Source of the DNA: Candidatus Uhrbacteria bacterium
Lineage (GTDB): Bacteria > Patescibacteriota > Patescibacteriia > UBA9934
Direction: 5' to 3'
DNA length: 35,661 nucleotides
NCBI GenBank assembly: GCA_943359325.1
Contig: CALRHD010000001.1
Span: 70,240-105,900, forward strand
In this document: one piece after another, positions 15,592-22,039 of the stretch
Layout of the letters: each line of letters begins with the position of its first letter
Position numbering within the stretch: the stretch's first letter is position 1
Made by a program: the position numbers and the translations under genes
The notes under the pieces: model-generated
Told to the model about the DNA's origin: nothing
Seen by the model: only the letters and a program-made list of their open reading frames with translations
The model's database searches: none

Positions 15592-17094
15592 ATGATGAAG
15601 CCCCAAGAAAAAATCGTTGCTCCTGTCGCGCTAGTCGAAGTGAAGAAAAAAGGTGTGAAGTGCCCCGAACTCGTGCGGGGTTTTCGCGATGTACTTCCCG
15701 AGGAGCAGTGGTTTTGGAATCGTGTAGAGGAAGTCGCGCGCGATATTACAAAGTCGTACGGCTTTGGACGCATTCGTTTGCCCGTGCTCGAATTTGCGAC
15801 GTTGTTCGAACGGTCGGCAGGAAAAGACAGTGATGTCGTGACAAAAGAAATGTATGTGTTTGAAGACCCTGCAGGCGACCGCGTTGCACTCCGCCCTGAA
15901 GGTACGGCGCAGGTTGCTCGTGCATACATCGAACACGGTATGGTCAACGTGCCGCAGCCGGTAAAGTTGTGGTACATTGAGTCGTTTTTCCGTCACGATC
16001 GTCCGCAGTTTGGGCGGTATCGCCAGCTTGCGCAGCTTGGGCTGGAGGCACTGGGCAGTGCGGAGCCGATTATTGACGCACAGGTTATTCTCATGGCGCA
16101 CCGTTTTTACCGCACGCTTGGCGTTGAAACGATCATCCACATCAATTCGCTTGGTACGCCGTCGTCGCGCCGCGATTATATTGTGGAGTTGGTAAATTAT
16201 TTCCGCGGGCACAAAAATAAATTGTCGGAACTCGACAAACGCCGTTTGCAAAAAAATCCGTTGCGTCTTTTGGACTCGAAGGAGCCCGGCATGGCAGAAC
16301 TGAAGGGCGGTGCGCCGCAGATTGTGAACTATCTCGACGCCGAAAGTAAGGCGCACTTCATGAAGGTGCTCGAATATCTCGACGAAGCAGAAGTGCCGTA
16401 TGTGCTTGACCCACATTTGGTTCGTGGACTTGATTACTACACGCACACAATTTTTGAAGCGTTTGTTGCAGAACCGAAAACAGAAGAAATGAAGGGCCTT
16501 GCACTTGGTGGCGGTGGCCGTTACGACGGGCTGGTGCCAATGTTGGGAGGTCGTGAAAATACTTGCGCGATGGGTGCGGGGCTTGGCATTGACCGCACTA
16601 TTCTTGCCATGAAACAGGCAGGTGTGTACCAGCCGAGCGAAGAAAAGAAAGTCGACGTGTTTTTCTGCCAACTTGGTGACGCCGCTCGTCGTAAAGGTTT
16701 GGCAGTGTTCGAGAAAATGCGTGCAGGGGGCATAGTATGTGCAGAGGCGTTTGGAAAGGGGTCGTTGAAGGCACAGCTTGAAATCGCCGACAAGCTGAAA
16801 TCGAAGCTCACGCTTATTCTTGGGCAAAAAGAGGTGCTCGACGGCACCGTGATCATTCGCGACATGGACAGCGGTGCACAAGAAATTGTCGACGTGACCA
16901 AAGTCGTCGGCATTCTCGCGCGTCGTCTCGTTGCCAAAACAAAATTGTCGCTCGTCGAGCAAACGGCGCTCGACGCTGAGAACGAAGAAAACGGTATTGT
17001 GGTCAAAAAAGAGGAGCCGAAAAAAGAAGAAAAGAAAGTCGAGGCACCGGCGCGAGTCGAAAAGAAACGAAAGTTATTTGGACGGAGTCGGTAG
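15592..17094 (+). CDS. hisS: Histidyl-tRNA synthetase
   Basis: Class II aminoacyl-tRNA synthetase charging tRNA-His. 500 residues, starting at MMK (ATG 15592 or 15595). Seen: RGFRDVLPEEQ, ALRPEGTAQVAR, motif 2 FFRHDRPQFGRYRQ, the histidine-binding LVRGLDYYTHTIFE, motif 3 region ALGGGGRYDGLV, and MGAGLGIDR. A C-terminal anticodon-binding domain follows (about residues 345-440). The last 40 residues are an unusual Glu/Lys-rich tail (KKEEPKKEEKKVEAPARVEK) beyond the usual family end. Co-transcribed with lepB and ended by a terminator. Confidence 0.97.
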   Translation: MMKPQEKIVAPVALVEVKKKGVKCPELVRGFRDVLPEEQWFWNRVEEVARDITKSYGFGRIRLPVLEFATLFERSAGKDSDVVTKEMYVFEDPAGDRVALRPEGTAQVARAYIEHGMVNVPQPVKLWYIESFFRHDRPQFGRYRQLAQLGLEALGSAEPIIDAQVILMAHRFYRTLGVETIIHINSLGTPSSRRDYIVELVNYFRGHKNKLSELDKRRLQKNPLRLLDSKEPGMAELKGGAPQIVNYLDAESKAHFMKVLEYLDEAEVPYVLDPHLVRGLDYYTHTIFEAFVAEPKTEEMKGLALGGGGRYDGLVPMLGGRENTCAMGAGLGIDRTILAMKQAGVYQPSEEKKVDVFFCQLGDAARRKGLAVFEKMRAGGIVCAEAFGKGSLKAQLEIADKLKSKLTLILGQKEVLDGTVIIRDMDSGAQEIVDVTKVVGILARRLVAKTKLSLVEQTALDAENEENGIVVKKEEPKKEEKKVEAPARVEKKRKLFGRSR

Positions 17095-17098
17095 GCCG

Positions 17099-17125
17099 AA
17101 AAGCGGGGCGTGATGCTCCGCTTTT
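17099..17125 (+). terminator. Terminator after hisS
   Basis: AAAAGCGGGGC - GTGAT - GCTCCGCTTTT stem (one G-T pair). The T-run is short, and the sequence runs directly into the next promoter. Confidence 0.75.
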
Positions 17126-17135
17126 GTGGTAAGAT
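17125..17135 (+). promoter_or_regulatory. Extended -10 promoter of the BRO-N gene
   Basis: TGTGGTAAGAT, the same TGTGGTA core as other promoters here, ending 8 nt before ATG 17144. The transcript would be nearly leaderless. Confidence 0.5.
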
Positions 17136-17143
17136 AATAATCT

Positions 17144-17968
17144 ATGGAGATCAAGAAGATCGTTTTATTCAAGGGAAAGCAAATACGGAAAATGCTGCAT
17201 AATGGTGAGTGGTGGTTTTCGGTTGTGGATATCATTGCGGCGCTGACGGATAGTATTGATGCTGGCGCTTACTGGAGAAAGCTTAAGCAGAGGCTTGGAG
17301 AAGAAGGAAGTGAGGTCGTGACAAAATGTCACGGACTGAAATTGGCAGCATCCGATGGCAAAAAATACACAACTGACTGCGCTGACACGGAGGGTGTATT
17401 TCGTATTATTCAATCTGTACCATCACCCAAGGCCGAACCGTTTAAACGGTGGCTTGCGAAAGTTGGATATGAACGGGTGCAAGAAATTGAGAATCCGGAG
17501 TTGGCGACGAAGCGCACGAGGATGTTATATAAACTGAAGGGTTACAGTGACGGGTGGATCGAAAAACGCATGCGGGGTATTGTTGTTCGTGAAGAGTTGA
17601 CGGACGAATGGAAAAATCGTGGAGCGGACGAGAAGCGTGATTATGAAATTTTAACAGCGGAAATTTCCAAGGCGACATTTGGTGTAACGCCGAGCGAGTA
17701 TAAAAAGCTGAAAGGATTGAAACGCGAAAATCTCCGCGACCACATGGATGACTTTGAACTTATTTTTAATATGCTTGGCGAACGTGCAACAACGGAAATT
17801 CATCGCACAGAAAACTCAAAAGGTGTTCGGAAATTAAAAGCAGATGCAAAAGCGGGTGGTGATATTGCAGGCGGCGCACGAAAGAAACTTGAAAAACGCC
17901 TCGGCCGTTCTGTCGTTACCAAAAAGAATTTTTTGAAGAAGTCAGAGGGTGGAAGAAAATTGAAATAA
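17144..17968 (+). CDS. BRO-N domain protein (prophage antirepressor / DinD-like)
   Basis: 274 residues. The N-terminal ~105 residues match the BRO-N pattern: IRKMLHNGEWWFSVVDIIAALT, YWRKLKQRL, then the ADTEGVFRIIQSVPSPKAEPFKRWLAKVG segment (family known from baculovirus BRO proteins, phage antirepressors and the DNA-damage-inducible DinD group). The C-terminal half (TRMLYKLKGYSDGWIEKRMRGI, then a charged helical region ending in basic KKLEKRLGRSV) fits the DinD-like arrangement common in CPR chromosomes. Likely DNA-binding. There are no other phage genes nearby, so a prophage is not supported. The HAD gene follows after 5 nt and is probably co-transcribed. Confidence 0.85.
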   Translation: MEIKKIVLFKGKQIRKMLHNGEWWFSVVDIIAALTDSIDAGAYWRKLKQRLGEEGSEVVTKCHGLKLAASDGKKYTTDCADTEGVFRIIQSVPSPKAEPFKRWLAKVGYERVQEIENPELATKRTRMLYKLKGYSDGWIEKRMRGIVVREELTDEWKNRGADEKRDYEILTAEISKATFGVTPSEYKKLKGLKRENLRDHMDDFELIFNMLGERATTEIHRTENSKGVRKLKADAKAGGDIAGGARKKLEKRLGRSVVTKKNFLKKSEGGRKLK

Positions 17969-17973
17969 TAGGT

Positions 17974-18600
17974 ATGAAAACAAAATTCATCCTCTTTGAT
18001 TTCGACGGGGTCATTTTAGATAGCAACGCAATGGTGCGTCGTCATGTGTTTTCGCACTGGGGTGACGACGACGAGGCGCAGAAGAAAACGCACGAAGGAA
18101 ATGTATGGAAGGGAAAGGGTGAGGTTGTGCCTGTAACGCTCGACAGTGAGCAGGAGAAAATTTCAGCGTCGTTCTTTTTCAATTACCGGAATGACATGAA
18201 AGAGTGTGTGGTGTTTGACGGAATGCGGGAAGTGGTTGCGTCGCTCGCCGAGCGCTATACACTTTATATTGTGTCGTCAACGATTTCTGACATTATTCGT
18301 GAGTATCTTGAACATTGCGGAATGACCAATTTTTTTACAGATATTTACGGTGTGGACATCGCGATTAGCAAGTCGACAAAAATCGCAATGATCATGGAGC
18401 GCGAAAAAGTCGATCCACGTGATTGCATCATGATCACCGATTCGCTCGGCGACGTTCGCGAAGCGGAGCATGTGGGTGTTGCCTCGATCGGCGTCACATG
18501 GGGCGTGCACAACAGAGAGAGTTTTGAAAAAGGGAAGACATTTCGCATTTGCGACAATCCCACAGAGCTTCTTGCTACCATTGACGAATACTTTGGCTAG
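17974..18600 (+). CDS. HAD-superfamily hydrolase (phosphoglycolate-phosphatase-like)
   Basis: 208 residues. Seen: motif I FDFDGVILDSN (nucleophile Asp and acid/base Asp, residues 8-18), a helical cap domain, motif II VSSTISD, a Lys in SKSTKIAMI (motif III) and motif IV DSLGDVREAEHVG. This is the standard layout of subclass I HAD phosphatases. The substrate cannot be told from sequence; a phosphoglycolate- or sugar-phosphate-type phosphatase is most likely. It probably shares a transcript with the BRO-N gene. The promoter of the next gene starts inside its last codons. Confidence 0.9.
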   Translation: MKTKFILFDFDGVILDSNAMVRRHVFSHWGDDDEAQKKTHEGNVWKGKGEVVPVTLDSEQEKISASFFFNYRNDMKECVVFDGMREVVASLAERYTLYIVSSTISDIIREYLEHCGMTNFFTDIYGVDIAISKSTKIAMIMEREKVDPRDCIMITDSLGDVREAEHVGVASIGVTWGVHNRESFEKGKTFRICDNPTELLATIDEYFG

Positions 18601-18610
18601 ACGCTACTAT
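18581..18610 (+). promoter_or_regulatory. Promoter of the 18635 gene
   Basis: TTGACG (18581-18586), 18-nt spacer, TACTAT (18605-18610), 24 nt before ATG 18635. The -35 overlaps the end of the HAD gene. Confidence 0.55.
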
Positions 18611-18634
18611 CATTGCGCCACACTTGGAGGCACG

Positions 18635-19180
18635 ATGATTCTCTTCTTGTTTGTTCCTTTTACAATGGGGCTTAACGATGAACTGATGTGTCTGGGTTGC
18701 GAAAACCCCGATCACGACGCGAGTCTCGGTGCATACATCGAATGCCGCGAGCATGTATTGATGCGATTCACGCTTGACGGCGACATGCCTTCGGCGGAGC
18801 TTAAGGTGAGCGAATTGCTTTCCGCACAAGACTACATCGGGAAGTGCGCATCGTTTGCGAAGTTACGGCTCGTGGAGTCCACGAAGGAGCAACAGCATGT
18901 ACAAGATATGCTGGCTCGCATGGGATTGCCGAACCCCGTGTGGCCTGACGATGGCATTCCACCAACGCGCGAACAACTCGTCGAGTCGAGTCGCTTGATT
19001 GATAGGCAGATCTACGAGTCGCGCGACATTCTCATCGACGCCGACAAGTGGAGTGCGCGGTACGGTTCACGACTTTACGAACTTTCCATGGACGCATGTT
19101 TTGGCACTGTCGAGATCGACGCTCCCGTGCCGCTGTGGCTGTGTCCATCGTCCCTGCTTCCTGTCCAATATCACTTCTAG
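18635..19180 (+). CDS. Hypothetical protein with N-terminal CxxC
   Basis: 181 residues, not recognised. The start at ATG 18635 was chosen for a Shine-Dalgarno-like TGGAGG 4 nt upstream and a promoter 24 nt upstream. The longer open frame back to 18470 overlaps the HAD gene. The first 12 residues are hydrophobic (MILFLFVPFTMG), followed by MCLGCENPDHD. A CxxC with nearby His/Cys residues (IECREH) might bind a metal, but the pattern is too weak to name a finger. The rest is mixed helical (LVESSRLIDRQIYESRDI). A terminator follows. Single-gene transcription unit. Confidence 0.65.
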   Translation: MILFLFVPFTMGLNDELMCLGCENPDHDASLGAYIECREHVLMRFTLDGDMPSAELKVSELLSAQDYIGKCASFAKLRLVESTKEQQHVQDMLARMGLPNPVWPDDGIPPTREQLVESSRLIDRQIYESRDILIDADKWSARYGSRLYELSMDACFGTVEIDAPVPLWLCPSSLLPVQYHF

Positions 19181-19192
19181 TTCTCCTTCACC

Positions 19193-19219
19193 GCCCCGGC
19201 CACGCTGGGGCAGGTTTGT
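19193..19219 (+). terminator. Putative terminator after the 18635 gene
   Basis: GCCCC (19193-19197) pairs with GGGGC (19207-19211), followed by a T-rich stretch GGTTTGTTTT. Confidence 0.5.
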
Positions 19220-19241
19220 TTTATAGAAGACTATGAGCACG

Positions 19242-19291
19242 TTGACGAAGCTGCATTGTCACAGTACGATAATAGTAATACTAAGTATACT
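19242..19291 (+). promoter_or_regulatory. Promoter and palindromic operator of the toxin-antitoxin operon
   Basis: -35 TTGACG (19242-19247), 17-nt spacer, -10 TACGAT (19265-19270). Directly downstream are two adjacent perfect palindromes, TAGTAATACTA (19273-19283) and AGTATACT (19284-19291), ending 2 nt before the antitoxin ATG. Paired palindromes between -10 and start fit negative autoregulation by an antitoxin of the ribbon-helix-helix type (family knowledge; binding is inferred). Confidence 0.65.
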
Positions 19292-19293
19292 TT

Positions 19294-19548
19294 ATGTCTA
19301 CAATGTCTTTTAAGACTGATGTTGCGTTTCGAGACACTTTGCAGGCGCTTGCACGGAAAAAGGGTGTGAACACGTCAGCGTATATCAAGCTTCTCTTAAC
19401 ACAAGAGATTACACAGGAACTCGCCACAGTGACGCAAAACGGTCTCACCATTGCCGAAGAAATGCGCATTTTGCATTCTGATGCACACGACAAGACTGTT
19501 GGGCCATTTACGAGTGCGAAAAAACTTTTCGCTGCGCTAAAAAAGTAG
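19294..19548 (+). CDS. Antitoxin, RelB/DinJ-like
   Basis: 84 residues (MSTMSFKTDVAFRDTLQALARKKG...). The N-terminus has the pattern of a ribbon-helix-helix antitoxin: a short beta strand (MSFKTDVAFRD), then helices LQALARKKGVNTSAYIKLLL. The C-terminal half is the probable toxin-neutralising tail. It sits directly before the toxin gene with a 1-nt gap, as expected for a type II pair, and has palindromes at its promoter. Confidence 0.8.
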   Translation: MSTMSFKTDVAFRDTLQALARKKGVNTSAYIKLLLTQEITQELATVTQNGLTIAEEMRILHSDAHDKTVGPFTSAKKLFAALKK

Positions 19549-19549
19549 T

Positions 19550-19813
19550 GTGAACATTTTTTACACGAGTACATTCAAAAAGCGTTTTGCAGTACTGCCA
19601 GAAAAAGTTCAACAAAAATTTGTATTACGTTTAGAGGTTTTCATCAAAAATCCGTTTCATCGAACATTGCAAAATCATCCGCTGAAGGGAAATCTCATCG
19701 GTTTTCGTTCGTTTTCTGTCACAGGCGACTACAGGGTAAAATTTGTTATGCTCGACACACAATCGGTGAAATTCGTTGATGTGGGCAGGCATTCACAAAT
19801 ATATAAAAACTAA
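19550..19813 (+). CDS. RelE/ParE-superfamily toxin (YafQ-like)
   Basis: 87 residues with a GTG start at 19550, 1 nt after the antitoxin stop. Seen: FYTSTFKKRFAVLP (helix typical of the family), NHPLKGNLIGFRSFSVTGDYRVKFVM (central sheet with the conserved LxGxxxxRSxxVtgdyRV pattern) and VDVGRHSQIYKN (C-terminal His-Tyr). Known members are mRNA interferases acting on the ribosome; the basic residues and C-terminal H/Y favour that over a gyrase-targeting ParE. Translationally coupled to the antitoxin. Confidence 0.88.
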   Translation: MNIFYTSTFKKRFAVLPEKVQQKFVLRLEVFIKNPFHRTLQNHPLKGNLIGFRSFSVTGDYRVKFVMLDTQSVKFVDVGRHSQIYKN

Positions 19814-19822
19814 TTTTTACGT

Positions 19823-20191
19823 ATGACCCCACAAGAATATATTCACAATGCGATGCGGACGGAAGGGGGGCAATATAGTTTTTCGGCAACGGGCGGGGTG
19901 ACGCCACGAGTTGAACATGCGATTATCGGTTTGGTGACCGAAAGTGCGGAATTGCTTGATGCAGTGAAGAAAACGAAGATCTACGGCAAGTCGCTCGACA
20001 CCGTAAACCTCGTGGAAGAAGCAGGGGACTGCATGTGGTATTTGGCGTTACTCTGTGACGAATTGCACATCAGCTTTGAGGACGTATGGGAGAAAAATAT
20101 TGCAAAATTACGTACGCGATACCCCGAAAAGTGGGAGCAAGCGAAGGCGCTCGACCGCGACCTTGACGCAGAGCGTGCAGCGCTGCTATAG
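19823..20191 (+). CDS. MazG-like nucleotide pyrophosphohydrolase
   Basis: 122 residues. An all-alpha NTP-PPase pattern is visible: TESAELLDAVKK (E-x-x-E motif, about residues 34-45) and EEAGDCMWYLALL (E-x-x-D motif, about residues 62-74), the metal-binding residues of the MazG/dUTPase-like superfamily. It probably hydrolyses (d)NTPs to NMP and PPi (house-cleaning). It follows the toxin by 9 nt and may be on the same transcript; its last codons contain the rpsU promoter. Confidence 0.85.
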   Translation: MTPQEYIHNAMRTEGGQYSFSATGGVTPRVEHAIIGLVTESAELLDAVKKTKIYGKSLDTVNLVEEAGDCMWYLALLCDELHISFEDVWEKNIAKLRTRYPEKWEQAKALDRDLDAERAALL

Positions 20192-20192
20192 T
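20163..20192 (+). promoter_or_regulatory. rpsU promoter
   Basis: TTGACG (20163-20168), 18-nt spacer, extended -10 TGC-TATAGT (20184-20192), overlapping the end of the MazG-like gene. Leader of about 30 nt. Confidence 0.6.
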
Positions 20193-20228
20193 CCTGCCAA
20201 CCTTTTGAAAGGGGGTTCAGCAAATTTC

Positions 20229-20480
20229 ATGTCTATCATTGAAGTAAAACGTAAAAAAGGTGAGAGTTTTGAGGCGGTTTTTCGCCGTTTCACTCGTCGC
20301 ATGCAAATGAGCGGCAAACCGCTTACGGTTCGTGCCAAGCGTTTCCGCGCGAAACCGCCGAGCAAAAATCGTACGCACGAAAGTGCATTACGTCGCCGAG
20401 AAATGGGTGAGAAACGCGAGTATCTCCTCAAAACCGGAAAAGTCAAAGAAGAAGACTTGCAGCAGTCACGCCGACGATAA
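20229..20480 (+). CDS. rpsU: 30S ribosomal protein S21
   Basis: 83 residues from ATG 20229 (MSIIEVKRKKGESFEAVFRRFTRRMQMSG). Very basic; the S21 pattern of a short strand plus two basic helices (RFTRRMQMSGKPLTVRAKRF, SALRRREMGEKREYL) is clear. It is somewhat longer than the usual ~60-70 residues because of the C-terminal KTGKVKEEDLQQSRRR. A purine-rich AAAGGGGG lies about 13 nt upstream, further than a normal Shine-Dalgarno. Followed by a terminator. Confidence 0.92.
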   Translation: MSIIEVKRKKGESFEAVFRRFTRRMQMSGKPLTVRAKRFRAKPPSKNRTHESALRRREMGEKREYLLKTGKVKEEDLQQSRRR

Positions 20481-20487
20481 ACACGAG

Positions 20488-20509
20488 ACACGGGCTTGCC
20501 CCGTGTTTT
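20488..20509 (+). terminator. Terminator after rpsU
   Basis: ACACGGG (20488-20494) pairs with CCCGTGT (20500-20506), then TTT. Confidence 0.75.
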
Positions 20510-20523
20510 GTGTATGCTACTAT
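20496..20523 (+). promoter_or_regulatory. Promoter of the GatB/YqeY gene
   Basis: TTGCCC (20496-20501), 16-nt spacer, extended -10 TGC-TACTAT (20515-20523), 27 nt before ATG 20551. The -35 lies in the rpsU terminator hairpin. Confidence 0.5.
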
Positions 20524-20550
20524 GTGGCAAAGTATTACGCAGTGTTTTTT

Positions 20551-20997
20551 ATGAACATTACTGAGCAAATTCGCGAAGACATGAAGAACGCCATGCGGAG
20601 CAAGGACATGACAACGCTCGACACGGTGCGTATGTTGTTGTCATCGATTAAAAACAAGGCGATTGACATCGGGAAAGATCTGGAAGACGCCGAGGTGTTT
20701 GCGGTGATTAAGAGCGACCTTAAAAAGTTGAAAGACGGTCTTGACTCGTTTGTTTCTGCGGCACGCGAAGATTTGGCGCAAAAGGCACGCGAAGAAATTC
20801 TCGTACTCGAAAAGTACTTGCCTTCACAAATGCCAGATGACGAACTCGAGAAAAAGGTAAAAGAGATTTTGGAAGAGATCGGTCTGAAAGACGCCTCAGA
20901 AATCGGCAAAGCAATGGGCGCACTCATGGCTCGCCTCAAGGAAGCTGCCGACGGCAATCGCATTCGTGCGATGGTCGAGAAGATTTTGAAGGGATAA
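20551..20997 (+). CDS. GatB/YqeY domain protein
   Basis: 148 residues from ATG 20551 (MNITEQIREDMKNAMRSKD). The YqeY pattern is complete: MTTLDTVRMLLSSIKNKAID, KLKDGLDSFVSAAREDLAQKAREEILVLEKYLPSQMPDDELEKKV, and KAMGALMARLKEAADGNRI (compare the family GKVMGxLMxxxKGRADG). Homologous to the C-terminal tRNA-binding tail domain of the amidotransferase subunit GatB. The role of the stand-alone protein is not settled; a tRNA-dependent amidation link is family inference. It abuts the convergent gene at 20998. Confidence 0.93.
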   Translation: MNITEQIREDMKNAMRSKDMTTLDTVRMLLSSIKNKAIDIGKDLEDAEVFAVIKSDLKKLKDGLDSFVSAAREDLAQKAREEILVLEKYLPSQMPDDELEKKVKEILEEIGLKDASEIGKAMGALMARLKEAADGNRIRAMVEKILKG

Positions 20998-21987
20998 TTA
21001 TTTCCCCAAAAGCGTTGTTCGGAGATCGTTCAGCGCTTTTTTTGTATCGCGCGGCAGATGCCAAACATTTTTTGCAAATTGCCATAATGTAGGTTTTGGG
21101 TGTGATGAGATTGAATCGGGGAGTGTGCTACTTGAGAGTGGAGAGGGTGCCCATCTTTTTTTCACGTCTACTGCGGCAAGAAAATTTGCCGGTTCAGGCA
21201 TGAGCGTCATGTTTGCAATGGACGGTTGGTGGCCGATAATACCTTCCCAATATGCAAAATTTTTCGCACATGTCTGGGTGATAAGTTGTGGCCAGTGTTT
21301 TGCAGAGAGTATGAGGCCGAGATGTTCAGAGAGTAATGCCTTCTCGTATGATGTGAGTTTTTCAGATACCTGTGTGAGCTGCGTATCGAGTACAGAAAGA
21401 AATTCAACGATGTCCGTTGTGTGTACGGCTCTGTCGACGCCGTGTCGTGTGGCGCGGTGCTCTTTTTGTGTGCGCTCATTTGCGCCGAGTTCTACCATTT
21501 CAACTCCTCCTCTCCCCATGTCTATGAGTGGTTGAAACGGACTTTCATTTATCGCGAATGTTGGTGCAACCTTTTTCGCATCTTCCGGTGCGTGTGCCGC
21601 AAATGCAATATAGTCTTGTAGATTTTCTACATCGGTGCGTCTGTCCCTGAGGGTCTCCATGACCACGTCACTTTGTAGACCCACGTGCATGTCGAGCAAA
21701 TGCGCATCGCGCAATGTCAGGTTTGGGAGAAGTTCCAGTTCGTTGACGCGATTCCATGCCTCAAGAATTCCTGCGATGTCACGTTTTTCGGTGAGTGCAG
21801 CAAGTACTTCTCGACGCTCTTTTCTCTCCTTAGCTTTTTTTTGTGCTTCTGTTTGTACGAGACGATTTTCAATTGCTGCAGCTTCAGCCTGTTGCCACAC
21901 CTTTCTCACTTCTGGAGTCATTTTTGTTTTTTCACCTACGTGGACTGCAACGTGTGGTGGGATAGGCGTTGTTTCTCGTGTATGCAT
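20998..21987 (-). CDS. Hypothetical protein with charged N-terminal coiled region
   Basis: 329 residues from ATG 21987 (MHTRETTPIPPHVAV). The in-frame ATG at 22023 lies upstream of the -10 box. Not recognised. Residues about 25-70 are strongly charged and helical (AEAAAIENRLVQTEAQKKAKERKERREVL), followed by predicted helices (LEAWNRVNEL, FLSVLDTQLTQVSEKLTSYEKALL). The C-terminal part has a Ser/Pro-rich linker and ends in basic helices. No signal peptide or transmembrane segment is evident. It is divergent from hflX and ends next to the YqeY stop. Cytoplasmic location is likely. Confidence 0.75.
   Translation of the reverse strand: MHTRETTPIPPHVAVHVGEKTKMTPEVRKVWQQAEAAAIENRLVQTEAQKKAKERKERREVLAALTEKRDIAGILEAWNRVNELELLPNLTLRDAHLLDMHVGLQSDVVMETLRDRRTDVENLQDYIAFAAHAPEDAKKVAPTFAINESPFQPLIDMGRGGVEMVELGANERTQKEHRATRHGVDRAVHTTDIVEFLSVLDTQLTQVSEKLTSYEKALLSEHLGLILSAKHWPQLITQTCAKNFAYWEGIIGHQPSIANMTLMPEPANFLAAVDVKKRWAPSPLSSSTLPDSISSHPKPTLWQFAKNVWHLPRDTKKALNDLRTTLLGK
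21008..21043 (+). terminator. Terminator of the GatB/YqeY gene, inside the convergent gene
   Basis: AAAAGCGTTG (21008-21017) pairs with CAGCGCTTTT (21031-21040, one G-T pair), followed by TTT. It lies in the last codons of the opposite gene. Confidence 0.75.
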
Positions 21988-21994
21988 ATACCGA

Positions 21995-22000
21995 AATATA
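21995..22000 (-). promoter_or_regulatory. -10 box of the 20998-21987 gene
   Basis: Minus strand TGT-TATATT, an extended -10 ending 7 nt before ATG 21987, consistent with a leaderless mRNA. It supports the choice of start. Confidence 0.45.
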
Positions 22001-22004
22001 ACAC

Positions 22005-22033
22005 TTCCGCATATCGGCGTCATGGGTTAGAGT
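22005..22033 (+). promoter_or_regulatory. Putative hflX promoter
   Basis: TTCCGC (22005-22010), 17-nt spacer, TAGAGT (22028-22033), 6 nt before ATG 22040. Weak match. Confidence 0.35.
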
Positions 22034-22039
22034 GTGGGT

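Noticed and set aside
14605-15606. 333-codon open frame on the minus strand opposite lepB
   Set aside because: It overlaps tRNA-Val and the whole of lepB, whose catalytic motifs are intact; the minus-strand product has no recognisable feature.
15631-16962. 443-codon minus-strand frame opposite hisS
   Set aside because: Shadow of a clear hisS; no family features and no promoter.
17144-20191. Prophage (BRO-N, toxin-antitoxin, MazG-like genes together)
   Set aside because: No structural, replication or integrase genes, and the genes are separated by housekeeping-style promoters. These families are common singly in CPR chromosomes.
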